From the NCBI GenBank assembly GCA_903921405.1, contig CAIXPV010000125.1, positions 1-11,690 on the forward strand: a stretch of DNA of 11,690 bases, written 5' to 3'. Both the position numbers and the translations under genes were made by a program. Positions within the stretch are counted from its first letter, which is position 1; every line of letters begins with the position of its first letter. Below the pieces are notes generated by a model, which saw only the letters and a list, made by a program, of their open reading frames with translations, was not told the DNA's origin and ran no database searches. This document shows, one piece after another, positions 1 through 6,509 of this stretch. This DNA is from an uncultured Actinomycetes bacterium. GTDB taxonomy: Bacteria; Actinomycetota; Actinomycetes; Nanopelagicales; Nanopelagicaceae.

Positions 1-1
1 A

Positions 2-715
2 GAAATTACACGCTATTTGGCAACCCCCGATGAAAGCATGACCGTTGTATTTGTTCATAAGGGCGGCGTTAAAGGAAAAGCGCTACTGGATGCCATAAAA
101 AAAGTTAAGCCTGAAATAATTAGCTGTGAGCCGCTTAAGAAAGAGGCCGAGAAGGAAGAGTTTATTAAATCGTTATTCTTAGATACTGGTCGCAAGGCAA
201 GCCCCGGTGCAATCAGCGCGCTGGTTGATGCCTTGGGCAGTGATATGCGCGAGGTGCAGAGTGCGGTCTCACAGATTTGTGCCGATGCTCCTGCCGGAGT
301 AATTGATGAGTTAATGGTCGATAAGTTTCACCAAGGTCGAATCGAAACAACTGGCTTTGATGTGGCCGATGCTGTCATTGAGGGCAACGTCTCGGGGGCG
401 CTAATCGCACTTCGAAGCGCACTTGAAACTGGAACAGATCCCGTGATGATTACCAGCGCAATTGCATCAGCGCTTCGATCCTTGGCCAAGGTCTCAGGTG
501 CCAATCGTGGAACTAAGTCATTTGAGCTAGCTGGGCAGTTAGGTATGGCTCCGTGGCAGATAGATAAGGCCAGACGGCAGTTACATCGCTGGTCACCTGG
601 GGCTATCGCCGATGCCGTTGGGTTCATCGCCACTGCCGATGCCCAAGTAAAGGGCGCTGCAAGTGACCCGATCTACGCCCTTGAAAAGGCAGTGACCCGT
701 ATCGCTTCATCCTAA
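2..715 (+). CDS. holA: DNA polymerase III subunit delta, C-terminal part (5' truncated by the window edge)
   Basis: The frame is open from base 2 (Glu-Ile-Thr-Arg-Tyr-Leu...) to a TAA at 713-715, giving about 237 residues. The family is usually around 310-340 residues, so the N-terminus is missing. HolA is the delta subunit of the clamp-loader complex that opens the beta sliding clamp at the replication fork. The visible part should cover the end of the AAA-like region (VVFVHKGGVKGKALLDAIKK), the small helical lid (FIKSLFLDTGRKASPGAISALVDALG), and the C-terminal collar domain ending in DPIYALEKAVTRIA, which is a typical HolA ending. A TTG at base 17 is in frame but lies mid-domain, so it is not a real start. 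Many actinobacteria carry rpsT on the opposite strand next to holA; nothing of that kind is seen here. Assignment rests on remembered family patterns and is fairly secure. Confidence 0.85.
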   Translation, partial: EITRYLATPDESMTVVFVHKGGVKGKALLDAIKKVKPEIISCEPLKKEAEKEEFIKSLFLDTGRKASPGAISALVDALGSDMREVQSAVSQICADAPAGVIDELMVDKFHQGRIETTGFDVADAVIEGNVSGALIALRSALETGTDPVMITSAIASALRSLAKVSGANRGTKSFELAGQLGMAPWQIDKARRQLHRWSPGAIADAVGFIATADAQVKGAASDPIYALEKAVTRIASS

Positions 716-716
716 T

Positions 717-746
717 TTGACCGTAAGGCCTGCATCTCCGTACTCT
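717..746 (+). promoter_or_regulatory. candidate sigma-70-type promoter for rplU-rpmA
   Basis: TTGACC (717-722) and TACTCT (741-746) are separated by 18 nt. They resemble -35 and -10 boxes and start just after the holA stop codon. Initiation would fall near 752-754, leaving a leader of about 46-48 nt before the rplU GTG. The leader is pyrimidine-rich and I could not fold a convincing long hairpin in it. The assignment is by motif only; the -35 box is good and the -10 box is only moderate. Confidence 0.4.
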
Positions 747-799
747 TATCCTCTGCTCGGCCCTCGTTTGGCTGCGCTTAATCTGAACTGGAGTAACAC

Positions 800-1114
800 G
801 TGTACGCAATCGTTAAAGCTGGCGGCCGCCAGGAAAAAGTCGAAGTTGGCGACACAGTAACCGTCGATCGTATCGATGCAGCTGTTGGTGCAACTGTCTC
901 ATTTCCTGCCCTGCTCGTCGTAGATGGCGCAACTGTTACAACTGATGCCGCCGCCTTATCTGCCGTAAAGGTAACTGGCGAAGTTCTTGAAGAGACTAAA
1001 GGACCAAAGATCGACATCTTGCGTTATAAGAACAAGACAGGTCACCGTCGTCGTCAAGGCTTTCGTGCAAAGCTCACACGCGTAAAAATTACCGCCATCA
1101 ACGGCGCGAAGTAA
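800..1114 (+). CDS. rplU: 50S ribosomal protein L21
   Basis: This 104-residue protein has the normal bacterial L21 length. L21 binds 23S rRNA in the large subunit and contacts L20. The N-terminus MYAIVKAGGRQEKVEVGD and the basic C-terminal block from about 76 to 97 (KNKTGHRRRQGFRAKLTRVKI) are the diagnostic L21 parts. The start is a GTG at 800, chosen because the L21 N-terminus begins exactly there and a GGAG Shine-Dalgarno (790-793) lies 6 nt upstream. rpmA follows after 14 nt, the usual L21-L27 pairing. The two are probably transcribed together from the promoter candidate at 717-746 and ended by the terminator at 1401-1433. Confidence 0.97.
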   Translation: MYAIVKAGGRQEKVEVGDTVTVDRIDAAVGATVSFPALLVVDGATVTTDAAALSAVKVTGEVLEETKGPKIDILRYKNKTGHRRRQGFRAKLTRVKITAINGAK

Positions 1115-1128
1115 GGGAGAGACACTAA

Positions 1129-1383
1129 ATGGCAAGTAAGAAGGGTGTCTCCTCGACACGTAACGGTCGCGATTCAAATCCTCAGTACCTTGGCATCAAG
1201 CGTTTTGGTGGTCAGGTTGTTAACGCCGGCGAGATCTTGGTTCGCCAGCGCGGAACACATTTTCACCCAGGCAAGAACGTTGGACGCGGTAAGGATGACA
1301 CGCTATTTGCTCTCGCAGCAGGTGCAGTTGAGTTCGGTCGCGCTCGCGGACGTCGTGTAGTGAACGTGGTTCCGGCTGTTTAA
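1129..1383 (+). CDS. rpmA: 50S ribosomal protein L27
   Basis: This 84-residue protein has the usual length for L27, whose N-terminal tail reaches toward the peptidyl-transferase centre. The N-terminus is Met-Ala-Ser-Lys-Lys-Gly, with no extra leader peptide of the type Firmicutes remove with the Prp protease, so no processing is expected beyond Met removal. The core motifs NPQYLGIKRFGGQ (17-29) and GTHFHPGKNVGRGKDDTLFA (42-61) are classic L27. A strong GGGAGA ribosome site (1115-1120) directly follows the rplU stop and lies 8 nt before the ATG. It is the second gene of the rplU-rpmA pair and is followed by an intrinsic terminator 18 nt after its stop codon. Confidence 0.97.
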   Translation: MASKKGVSSTRNGRDSNPQYLGIKRFGGQVVNAGEILVRQRGTHFHPGKNVGRGKDDTLFALAAGAVEFGRARGRRVVNVVPAV

Positions 1384-1400
1384 TTAAGGTTTCTCATACA

Positions 1401-1433
1401 AAGAGCGAGCCGCGAATCGTGGCTCGCTTTTTT
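1401..1433 (+). terminator. intrinsic terminator after rpmA
   Basis: An 11-bp stem is formed by AGCGAGCCGCG (1404-1414) and CGTGGCTCGCT (1418-1428), with one G-U pair and a three-base AAT loop. Six T residues follow (1428-1433). The A residues at 1401-1402 could lengthen the stem against the T tract. This is a textbook Rho-independent terminator and ends the rplU-rpmA transcript. Only 23 bases separate its T tract from the obg ATG, so it also sits in the path of any read-through into obg. Confidence 0.88.
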
Positions 1434-1456
1434 ATTTAAGGAAGGGAGTGTAAAAC

Positions 1457-2953
1457 ATGACAACTTTTGTTGATCGTGTAACTCTCTATGCCACTGCAGG
1501 AAAAGGTGGCGATGGCTGCGTATCTGTTAAGCGCGAAAAATTTAAGCCACTAGGTGGACCAGATGGTGGCAATGGTGGACGCGGCGGAGATGTCATTCTT
1601 ATCGTCGATCCATCGGTTACTACATTGCTTGATTTTCACCACTCACCGCATCGCAAAGCAACATCGGGCCATCAAGGTTATGGTGATCGCAAAGATGGTT
1701 ACCAGGGCGATGATTTAATTCTTGGAGTTCCAAATGGAACCGTTGTATTAGATAGCAACGGCGAACAAATCGCAGATCTGATCGGTAACGGAACGATTTT
1801 CGTTGCAGCACAAGGCGGACATGGCGGACTTGGAAATCTTGCACTTGCATCATCAAAGCGTCGTGCTCCCGGCTTTGCATTACTTGGCGAACCAGGTGAA
1901 GAGCGCACACTTTTATTAGAGCTTAAATCAGTTGCAGATATAGCTTTAGTTGGCTATCCAAGTGCGGGAAAGTCATCGCTGATCGCTGCAATTTCGGCAG
2001 CCCGACCAAAGATTGCTGATTATCCATTTACAACGCTGGTTCCAAACTTAGGCGTTGTACAGGCTGGTGAAACTCGATTTACCGTAGCCGATGTTCCAGG
2101 TTTAATTCCAGGTGCTAGTCAAGGAAAAGGTTTAGGTCTTGAATTTCTGCGCCATGTCGAGCGCTGTGTTGCACTCGTTCACGTTTTGGACTGTGGAACG
2201 TTAGAGACTGATCGAAATCCGATACAAGATCTTGAAACAATTGAAAATGAATTAGCTCTCTATGGTGGTTTAGAAGATCGTGTACGAATCATTGCGCTCA
2301 ACAAAATCGATCTTCCAGATGGTCAAGCAATGGCCGATATGGTTGCCGATGAACTTCGCGCGAAAGGCTATGAGGTCTATCCAGTCTCTGCGGCCTCACG
2401 TGCTGGTTTACAAGAGCTGACGTATGCAATGGCACGTTTGATTCAAAAGGATCGTGCAGCCGCAGTTGTTGAAGAGCGCACGCGAATTGTTTTGCGCCCA
2501 GTTGCAGTCGATGATTCAGGCTTCGCAGTCAAGGCTAATGCCGATGGTTCATTTACTGTACGGGGTAAAAAAGTTGAACGCTGGGTCCGTCAGACTAACT
2601 TTAAGAACGCTGAAGCCATCGGTTACTTAGCCGATCGCTTAGCCCAATTAGGAGTTGAAAAAGATCTCTTTAAAAAGGGCGCAGTTGCCGGAAGTGAAGT
2701 TCGTATCGGCGATGGCGCAACTGAAGTTGTCTTTGACTGGGAGCCAACGATTGAGGCTGGGGCCGAGCAGTTAGCGGGTCACCTACATCGCCGCGGCGAG
2801 GATTCACGTCTTGAATCTACGTGGCAGCAGGTCGAGCGCGTTGAAGATGTCCTAACAGATGATGAAATCGCTAAGCAGTGGGAGTACAACGTAGTTGACC
2901 CTCACACACCTAAACTTGTAGAAGTAAGTGACGAGGATGGAGATGCCAAGTGA
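1457..2953 (+). CDS. obg: GTPase Obg/CgtA, ribosome-associated
   Basis: This 498-residue GTPase acts in late 50S assembly and in growth/stress control. The glycine-rich Obg fold spans about 2-158 (AGKGGDGC, GGPDGGNGGRGGDV). The G domain follows: G1 P-loop GYPSAGKSS at 166-174, the switch I Thr within DYPFTTLVPNLGVV at 188-201, G3 DVPGLIPGAS at 212-221, G4 NKID at 282-285 and G5 SAAS at 311-314. An OCT domain occupies roughly 345-430, followed by a tail of about 68 residues with an acidic end. Long tails are common in actinobacterial Obg. The ATG has a strong GGGAG site (1444-1448) 8 nt upstream. The stop codon overlaps the proB GTG, so the two are translationally coupled. No clear promoter is visible between the terminator and the ATG; read-through from rpmA or a promoter inside rpmA must supply transcription. 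Confidence 0.96.
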   Translation: MTTFVDRVTLYATAGKGGDGCVSVKREKFKPLGGPDGGNGGRGGDVILIVDPSVTTLLDFHHSPHRKATSGHQGYGDRKDGYQGDDLILGVPNGTVVLDSNGEQIADLIGNGTIFVAAQGGHGGLGNLALASSKRRAPGFALLGEPGEERTLLLELKSVADIALVGYPSAGKSSLIAAISAARPKIADYPFTTLVPNLGVVQAGETRFTVADVPGLIPGASQGKGLGLEFLRHVERCVALVHVLDCGTLETDRNPIQDLETIENELALYGGLEDRVRIIALNKIDLPDGQAMADMVADELRAKGYEVYPVSAASRAGLQELTYAMARLIQKDRAAAVVEERTRIVLRPVAVDDSGFAVKANADGSFTVRGKKVERWVRQTNFKNAEAIGYLADRLAQLGVEKDLFKKGAVAGSEVRIGDGATEVVFDWEPTIEAGAEQLAGHLHRRGEDSRLESTWQQVERVEDVLTDDEIAKQWEYNVVDPHTPKLVEVSDEDGDAK

Positions 2954-4065
2954 GCCGAGTGCAGATCAGCTCTGCCAAACGCATCGTCATCAAAATTGGA
3001 TCCTCATCTCTGACAGGTAAGGCCGGATCACAGCTAGATGCCAGCGCAGTTGAAAAGTTAGCTGGCGTTGTTGCCGCATGTAAGGCACGGGGCGCTGAAG
3101 TAGTTGTAGTTTCATCGGGTGCAATCGCGGCAGGTCTTGCACCACTTGGTTTAACAACTCGGCCGAAAGATTTAGCAACTCAGCAAGCCGCGGCCTCGGT
3201 AGGTCAAGGTTTGTTGATCGCACAGTACACACAGAGCTTTGCCAAACATGCAATCACTGCATCTCAGGTTCTATTAACAACTGAAGATGTTGTACGCCGT
3301 TCTCACTATCAAAACGCCCAGCGCACTTTGTATCGCTTGCTGCAACTTGGTGTTGTCCCAGTTATCAATGAAAATGACACGGTAGGCACTCAAGAGATTA
3401 GATTTGGCGATAACGATCGCCTGGCCGCCCTCGTTGCACTATTGATTGGCGCAGATTTATTGGTATTAGTCTCTGATATCGATGCCTTGTATGACGCACC
3501 GCCTACGCAAGCTGGCGCACAGCCAATTCATGAAGTTGCAACAATCGCCGATATTGAATCCGTTGTTCTGGGTGGCGTGGGCAGCGCAGGAGTTGGCAGC
3601 GGGGGAATGGTTACTAAAGTAGAGGCTGCACGAATTGCAACCAACGCTGGAATTCCAATGTTGCTCACATCCTTGGCCGATGTTGATCAGAGCATGAACG
3701 GCGTTCAATTGGGAACTTATTTCCATGCCCAACCCAGCAAAACAACGTCGCGATTATTGTGGTTAGCTCATGCAACAACAACGCATGGCGCTTTGGTGCT
3801 AGATGCTGGGGCAGTAACGGCAATCCTTGAACGAGGAGTCTCTCTCTTGCCCGCAGGAGTCACAGCAGTAACTGGAGTGTTTATTGCTGGAGATGCCGTT
3901 GAGTTAGTAGGTCCAGATGGCACAGTTATTGCACGCGGTCTTGTTGCCTTTGACAGCGAAGATCTGCCGCAGATGCTGGGGCGTTCTACGAAAGAGTTAG
4001 CACAAGCATTAGGCCCAGAGTATGAGCGCGAACTAGTTCATCGCGATGATTTAGTGCTTCTCTGA
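2950..4065 (+). CDS. proB: glutamate 5-kinase (proline biosynthesis, first step)
   Basis: ProB phosphorylates L-glutamate with ATP to give glutamyl-5-phosphate, the substrate of ProA. The protein has 371 residues, the long form with a PUA domain. The amino-acid kinase domain covers about 10-260: RIVIKIGSSSLTG at 11-23 (nucleotide-binding lysine and glycine loop), VVSSGAIAAG at 53-62, INENDTV at 139-145 followed by FGDNDRLAALVA at 152-163 (glutamate binding), and GSGGMVTKVEAA at 216-227. A PUA domain follows at about 278-355. The start is a GTG overlapping the obg stop by 4 bp, with a GGAG site at 2939-2942 placed 7 nt upstream inside obg. Its last 15 bases overlap the end of the convergent serine hydrolase. 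proA, normally the next gene, is separated from it by that hydrolase. Confidence 0.96.
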   Translation: MSRVQISSAKRIVIKIGSSSLTGKAGSQLDASAVEKLAGVVAACKARGAEVVVVSSGAIAAGLAPLGLTTRPKDLATQQAAASVGQGLLIAQYTQSFAKHAITASQVLLTTEDVVRRSHYQNAQRTLYRLLQLGVVPVINENDTVGTQEIRFGDNDRLAALVALLIGADLLVLVSDIDALYDAPPTQAGAQPIHEVATIADIESVVLGGVGSAGVGSGGMVTKVEAARIATNAGIPMLLTSLADVDQSMNGVQLGTYFHAQPSKTTSRLLWLAHATTTHGALVLDAGAVTAILERGVSLLPAGVTAVTGVFIAGDAVELVGPDGTVIARGLVAFDSEDLPQMLGRSTKELAQALGPEYERELVHRDDLVLL

Positions 4066-5187
4066 GATCTGCCGCAAGACAGCTGCAACTTTAGAACTCA
4101 TTCCATCAGCGCTAGTTGGCATGTCGCTGAGCTTGACGATAACCGTGTCATGCAGCGCATCTTGGTAGATGTATTGGCCATGCAGACCAAGCATTAAGTT
4201 GATACCTGCATAGGGATGCCACATCTGTGCGCCATAACCCCAGCCATAGTCCAAAGTGACTGCAGGGGTTGAGAGTCTGGCCTTCCAGGAAGTACTGGCG
4301 ATCGAAGGCGTTCCAGACATGAGCGCTAAACCAACTCGTGCATAGTCGCGCGCAGTTGCATTAAAACAGCAGAACGCCTTTTCATGTCCGCCGACTTTAT
4401 CGACGTTCCACGTTGCGTTGTAATCTGCGCCAACTTTTTGCCAAATGCGCTTACTAAATGCATCGGCCAATCCTTGACCGGTGATCTTTTGAACAATGAG
4501 TCCGAGCATCTGCGTGTTAACGCTTCGATATTCAGGAAAAGTTCCTGGCTCTTCAGTCATTGTACGATTGTGCATTAAGAACCAGTCAATATCAGTTGAT
4601 GCATACATCTGAGCAATTGCTACACCCCAACCACTTGGTCCCGTAGGGTAATTATCTGAAACTCCTATGCCAGAGTTCATATCTAGCAAGTCTTTGATTG
4701 TGACTTTATCGAAGGATGTATCGGCTTTAAATTGAGGCAAGATACTGACAAAGGTATCGCTCTCTTTAATTTTTCCTTCATCAATTAACTGCCCAATGAC
4801 AAGTGATGTCATAGTTTTAGCTACAGAGTAGGAAGGCAGAACCGTTGAAACACTCTTGCCATTCCAATACCTCTCATACGTTATCTTTCCCCCACGAATG
4901 ACTAGAAAAGCATTTGTATTGGTGTCATTGAGGAAGTTTTCAAAATCCTGTGTCTTGCCGTTCCACTTCACTTGATTAATCTCTTCAGAGATACCTTGCT
5001 GCCAAGGTGCTCCCGGTGTTGAGGAGATGATGTGCGCTGGCATTAGATCAGGCGTCTTTGACGCTGGAGCTAGACCCAACTTGATCGCCGCAATTGGCTC
5101 GGGATATCTAATTGCCTTAGTTAAACCAAACAGGCCCAGATAGAGCACGAATACAACTATAAGAATCTTGCGAATTAATGTGAGCAC
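4051..5187 (-). CDS. membrane-anchored serine hydrolase of the beta-lactamase / 6-aminohexanoate-dimer hydrolase (NylB-like) type
   Basis: The 378-residue protein has an N-terminal hydrophobic segment (about 7-23) after Arg6/Lys7, a signal anchor or uncleaved signal peptide, so the enzyme domain should face outward. No lipobox is visible. The catalytic Ser121-Val-Ala-Lys124 (in PSYSVAKTMTS) is the S-x-x-K motif of the class C beta-lactamase/esterase fold. Tyr220-Arg-Ser222 in YRSVNTQMLGLIV fits the Y-x-S motif of NylB-type enzymes, and FCCFNATARDYARVG (272-286) is a conserved block of that subgroup. GLHGQ (334-338) fills the third active-site position. The substrate cannot be read from sequence; an amide, ester or peptide hydrolase is possible, and an antibiotic-hydrolysing role is unlikely. 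The GTG at 5187 is the only plausible start: an in-frame TAG lies 9 nt upstream and the next Met is residue 49. The gene is wedged between proB and proA on the opposite strand. Confidence 0.85.
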   Translation of the reverse strand: MLTLIRKILIVVFVLYLGLFGLTKAIRYPEPIAAIKLGLAPASKTPDLMPAHIISSTPGAPWQQGISEEINQVKWNGKTQDFENFLNDTNTNAFLVIRGGKITYERYWNGKSVSTVLPSYSVAKTMTSLVIGQLIDEGKIKESDTFVSILPQFKADTSFDKVTIKDLLDMNSGIGVSDNYPTGPSGWGVAIAQMYASTDIDWFLMHNRTMTEEPGTFPEYRSVNTQMLGLIVQKITGQGLADAFSKRIWQKVGADYNATWNVDKVGGHEKAFCCFNATARDYARVGLALMSGTPSIASTSWKARLSTPAVTLDYGWGYGAQMWHPYAGINLMLGLHGQYIYQDALHDTVIVKLSDMPTSADGMSSKVAAVLRQISEKH

Positions 5188-5193
5188 GTGGCA

Positions 5194-5199
5194 AGCCTA
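5194..5199 (-). promoter_or_regulatory. candidate -10 box of a leaderless hydrolase transcript
   Basis: On the minus strand TAGGCT is followed by 6 bases and then the GTG start codon of the hydrolase at 5187. That places the expected transcription start on or next to the start codon. The only purine-rich alternative, GGGAG on the minus strand (5205-5201), is 13 nt from the GTG, which is long for a Shine-Dalgarno. No convincing -35 box is seen. Confidence 0.45.
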
Positions 5200-5207
5200 A
5201 CTCCCGA

Positions 5208-5213
5208 TAGGCT
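5208..5213 (+). promoter_or_regulatory. candidate -10 box of a leaderless proA transcript
   Basis: TAGGCT is followed by 7 bases and then ATG at 5221, the spacing expected if transcription starts at the A of the start codon. The same layout is seen before gatC (TAGAAT plus 7) and ilvD (TAGAAT plus 6). A -35 box at the usual distance would overlap the hydrolase start at about 5185-5190, where the palindrome CACGTG lies, but that does not resemble TTGACA. Confidence 0.45.
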
Positions 5214-5220
5214 TACGGGC

Positions 5221-6483
5221 ATGGATGCCGCGGCAGTAGTTTCACAGCTTGCCGATACTGCGCGCAGAGCGGCCCGAACTTTGAGTGTTGCCACAAGTGC
5301 CCAGCGCAAAGATGCTTTGTTGGCAATCGCCGATGCGATAGAGGCACGAAGCGCTGAAATCCTTAGTGCTAATGAAAAAGATATGGATCGCGGGAGAGCC
5401 GAGGGGCTTAATGCATCTCTACTTGATCGCTTGTCATTAACTGCTGCGCGAATAAAGGGTATTGCCGATGGTGCGCGCCAAGTGAGCGCCCTTGAAGATC
5501 CTTTGGGCAAGGTTGTGCGCCACTCAGTTCTACCAAATGGCATCGAACTCAAGCAGATCAGCGTTCCATTTGGAGTCATTGGAATGGTCTATGAGGCCCG
5601 GCCTAATGTGACAGTAGATGCTGCCGTTATTCTATTAATGTCAGGAAATGCCGCCTTACTGCGCGGATCATCGAGTGCTGCATACAGTAATCAAATCCTG
5701 GTAACCGTTATGCGTGATGCTCTTGCAACAACAGTTATTTCACCCGATGTTATTCAATTAGTCCCATCAGATAATCGCGATAGCGTTAAAGCGCTTTTAC
5801 ATGCCCGTGGCAAAGTAGATTTAGTAATTCCACGGGGAAGCGCATCGCTGATTCGTATGGTTGTGGACGAATCCACTGTTCCCACAATTGAGACCGGCGC
5901 AGGTGTATGCCATGTATTTATCGATGAGTTTGCCGATCTAGAAAAAGCTCTTCCAATTATCATCAACTCTAAGACGCAACGCCCTAGTGTGTGCAACGCT
6001 GCCGAGACTCTTCTTGTTCATAAAAATATCGCCCAGAAGTTCATACCCGTCGCGCTCAAAGCTCTCCATGATGCAGGCGTAGTTCTGCACTGCGATAGTG
6101 CCAGCCTTGCCTTAACAGGTGAGATTCCAGCCAGCCTTGCTGGTGATGAGAACTGGTCCACAGAGTATGGAACTCTCGAGATGAATATCGCCGTTGTTGA
6201 TTCAGTCGATGCAGCAAGTGATCACATTGCCAGATATGGAACACAACATACCGAGGCGATCGTGACGGAAAACAAGGCCAATGCCGATCGCTTTATAGCG
6301 TTGAGTGATTGCGCTGCAGTAATGGTCAATGCCTCCACACGTTTTACCGATGGCGAACAGATGGGCTTTGGTGCTGAAATCGGGATTTCTAATCAAAAAC
6401 TGCATGCCCGTGGACCAATGGGCCTTGAAGCCATGACGACCACAACCTGGATCGTTACCGGAAATGGTCAGATTCGCAGTTAG
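5221..6483 (+). CDS. proA: glutamate-5-semialdehyde dehydrogenase (gamma-glutamyl phosphate reductase)
   Basis: ProA reduces glutamyl-5-phosphate with NADPH to glutamate-5-semialdehyde, the second step of proline synthesis, in the cytoplasm with ProB. From this start it has 420 residues, close to the usual length. The catalytic cysteine sits in QRPSVCNAAETLL (Cys258 here). Other family blocks are VPFGVIGMVYEARPNVT, TGAGVCHVFIDE and the C-terminal GAEIGISNQKLHARGPMGLE. A GTG at 5188 would add 11 residues, but the family normally starts just before the block DTARRAARTL. The GTG also has no good ribosome site (only GTGAG 3 nt away), and it would make the two divergent genes abut at 5187/5188. 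The ATG at 5221 is therefore preferred. proA is cut off from proB by the hydrolase and probably has its own promoter. The usual downstream partner nadD is replaced here by gatC. Confidence 0.93.
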   Translation: MDAAAVVSQLADTARRAARTLSVATSAQRKDALLAIADAIEARSAEILSANEKDMDRGRAEGLNASLLDRLSLTAARIKGIADGARQVSALEDPLGKVVRHSVLPNGIELKQISVPFGVIGMVYEARPNVTVDAAVILLMSGNAALLRGSSSAAYSNQILVTVMRDALATTVISPDVIQLVPSDNRDSVKALLHARGKVDLVIPRGSASLIRMVVDESTVPTIETGAGVCHVFIDEFADLEKALPIIINSKTQRPSVCNAAETLLVHKNIAQKFIPVALKALHDAGVVLHCDSASLALTGEIPASLAGDENWSTEYGTLEMNIAVVDSVDAASDHIARYGTQHTEAIVTENKANADRFIALSDCAAVMVNASTRFTDGEQMGFGAEIGISNQKLHARGPMGLEAMTTTTWIVTGNGQIRS

Positions 6484-6496
6484 CGCTCGAATTAAT

Positions 6497-6502
6497 TAGA
6501 AT
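6497..6502 (+). promoter_or_regulatory. candidate -10 box of a leaderless gatCAB transcript
   Basis: TAGAAT lies in an AT-rich run (6490-6502) just after the proA stop, and 7 bases separate it from the gatC ATG at 6510. There is no Shine-Dalgarno in the 26-base gap. This supports initiation of transcription at the start codon. No recognisable -35 box is present in the end of proA. Confidence 0.5.
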
Positions 6503-6509
6503 CACGCCC

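Larger units (their letters stand above)
5193..5214. repeat. perfect 7-bp inverted repeat between the hydrolase and proA
   Basis: AAGCCTA (5193-5199) and TAGGCTT (5208-5214) are exact reverse complements separated by 8 bases. The repeat lies between the two divergent start codons. Each arm reads TAGGCT outward toward its own gene, so the arms double as candidate -10 boxes. It could also be a repressor operator, or form a short RNA hairpin in a transcript that begins upstream. Confidence 0.7.

Noticed and set aside
1145..1360. Second open frame of 71 codons overlapping rpmA on the same strand
   Set aside because: It lies wholly inside rpmA in another frame, has no ribosome site of its own and no recognisable protein pattern.
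2750..2950. Extra acidic C-terminal tail on Obg as a possible fusion or novel domain
   Set aside because: Variable tails after the OCT domain are common in actinobacterial Obg proteins, and no recognisable domain is visible in these residues.
3961..4076. Direct repeat of GATCTGCCGCA at 3961-3971 and 4066-4076
   Set aside because: Only 11 bases long, and several 11-mer matches are expected by chance in a window this size. One copy is coding in proB, and nothing suggests attachment sites or a mobile element.
4051..5187. Beta-lactamase-family gene as an antibiotic resistance determinant
   Set aside because: The motifs (S-V-A-K, Y-R-S, FCCFNATARDYAR) fit NylB-like esterase/amidase relatives, not true class C beta-lactamases, and nothing nearby points to resistance transfer.
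5185..5190. CACGTG palindrome as a regulator binding site
   Set aside because: A 6-bp palindrome is expected several times in a window this size, and here it arises from two divergent GTG codons. The 7-bp inverted repeat beside it is the better candidate.
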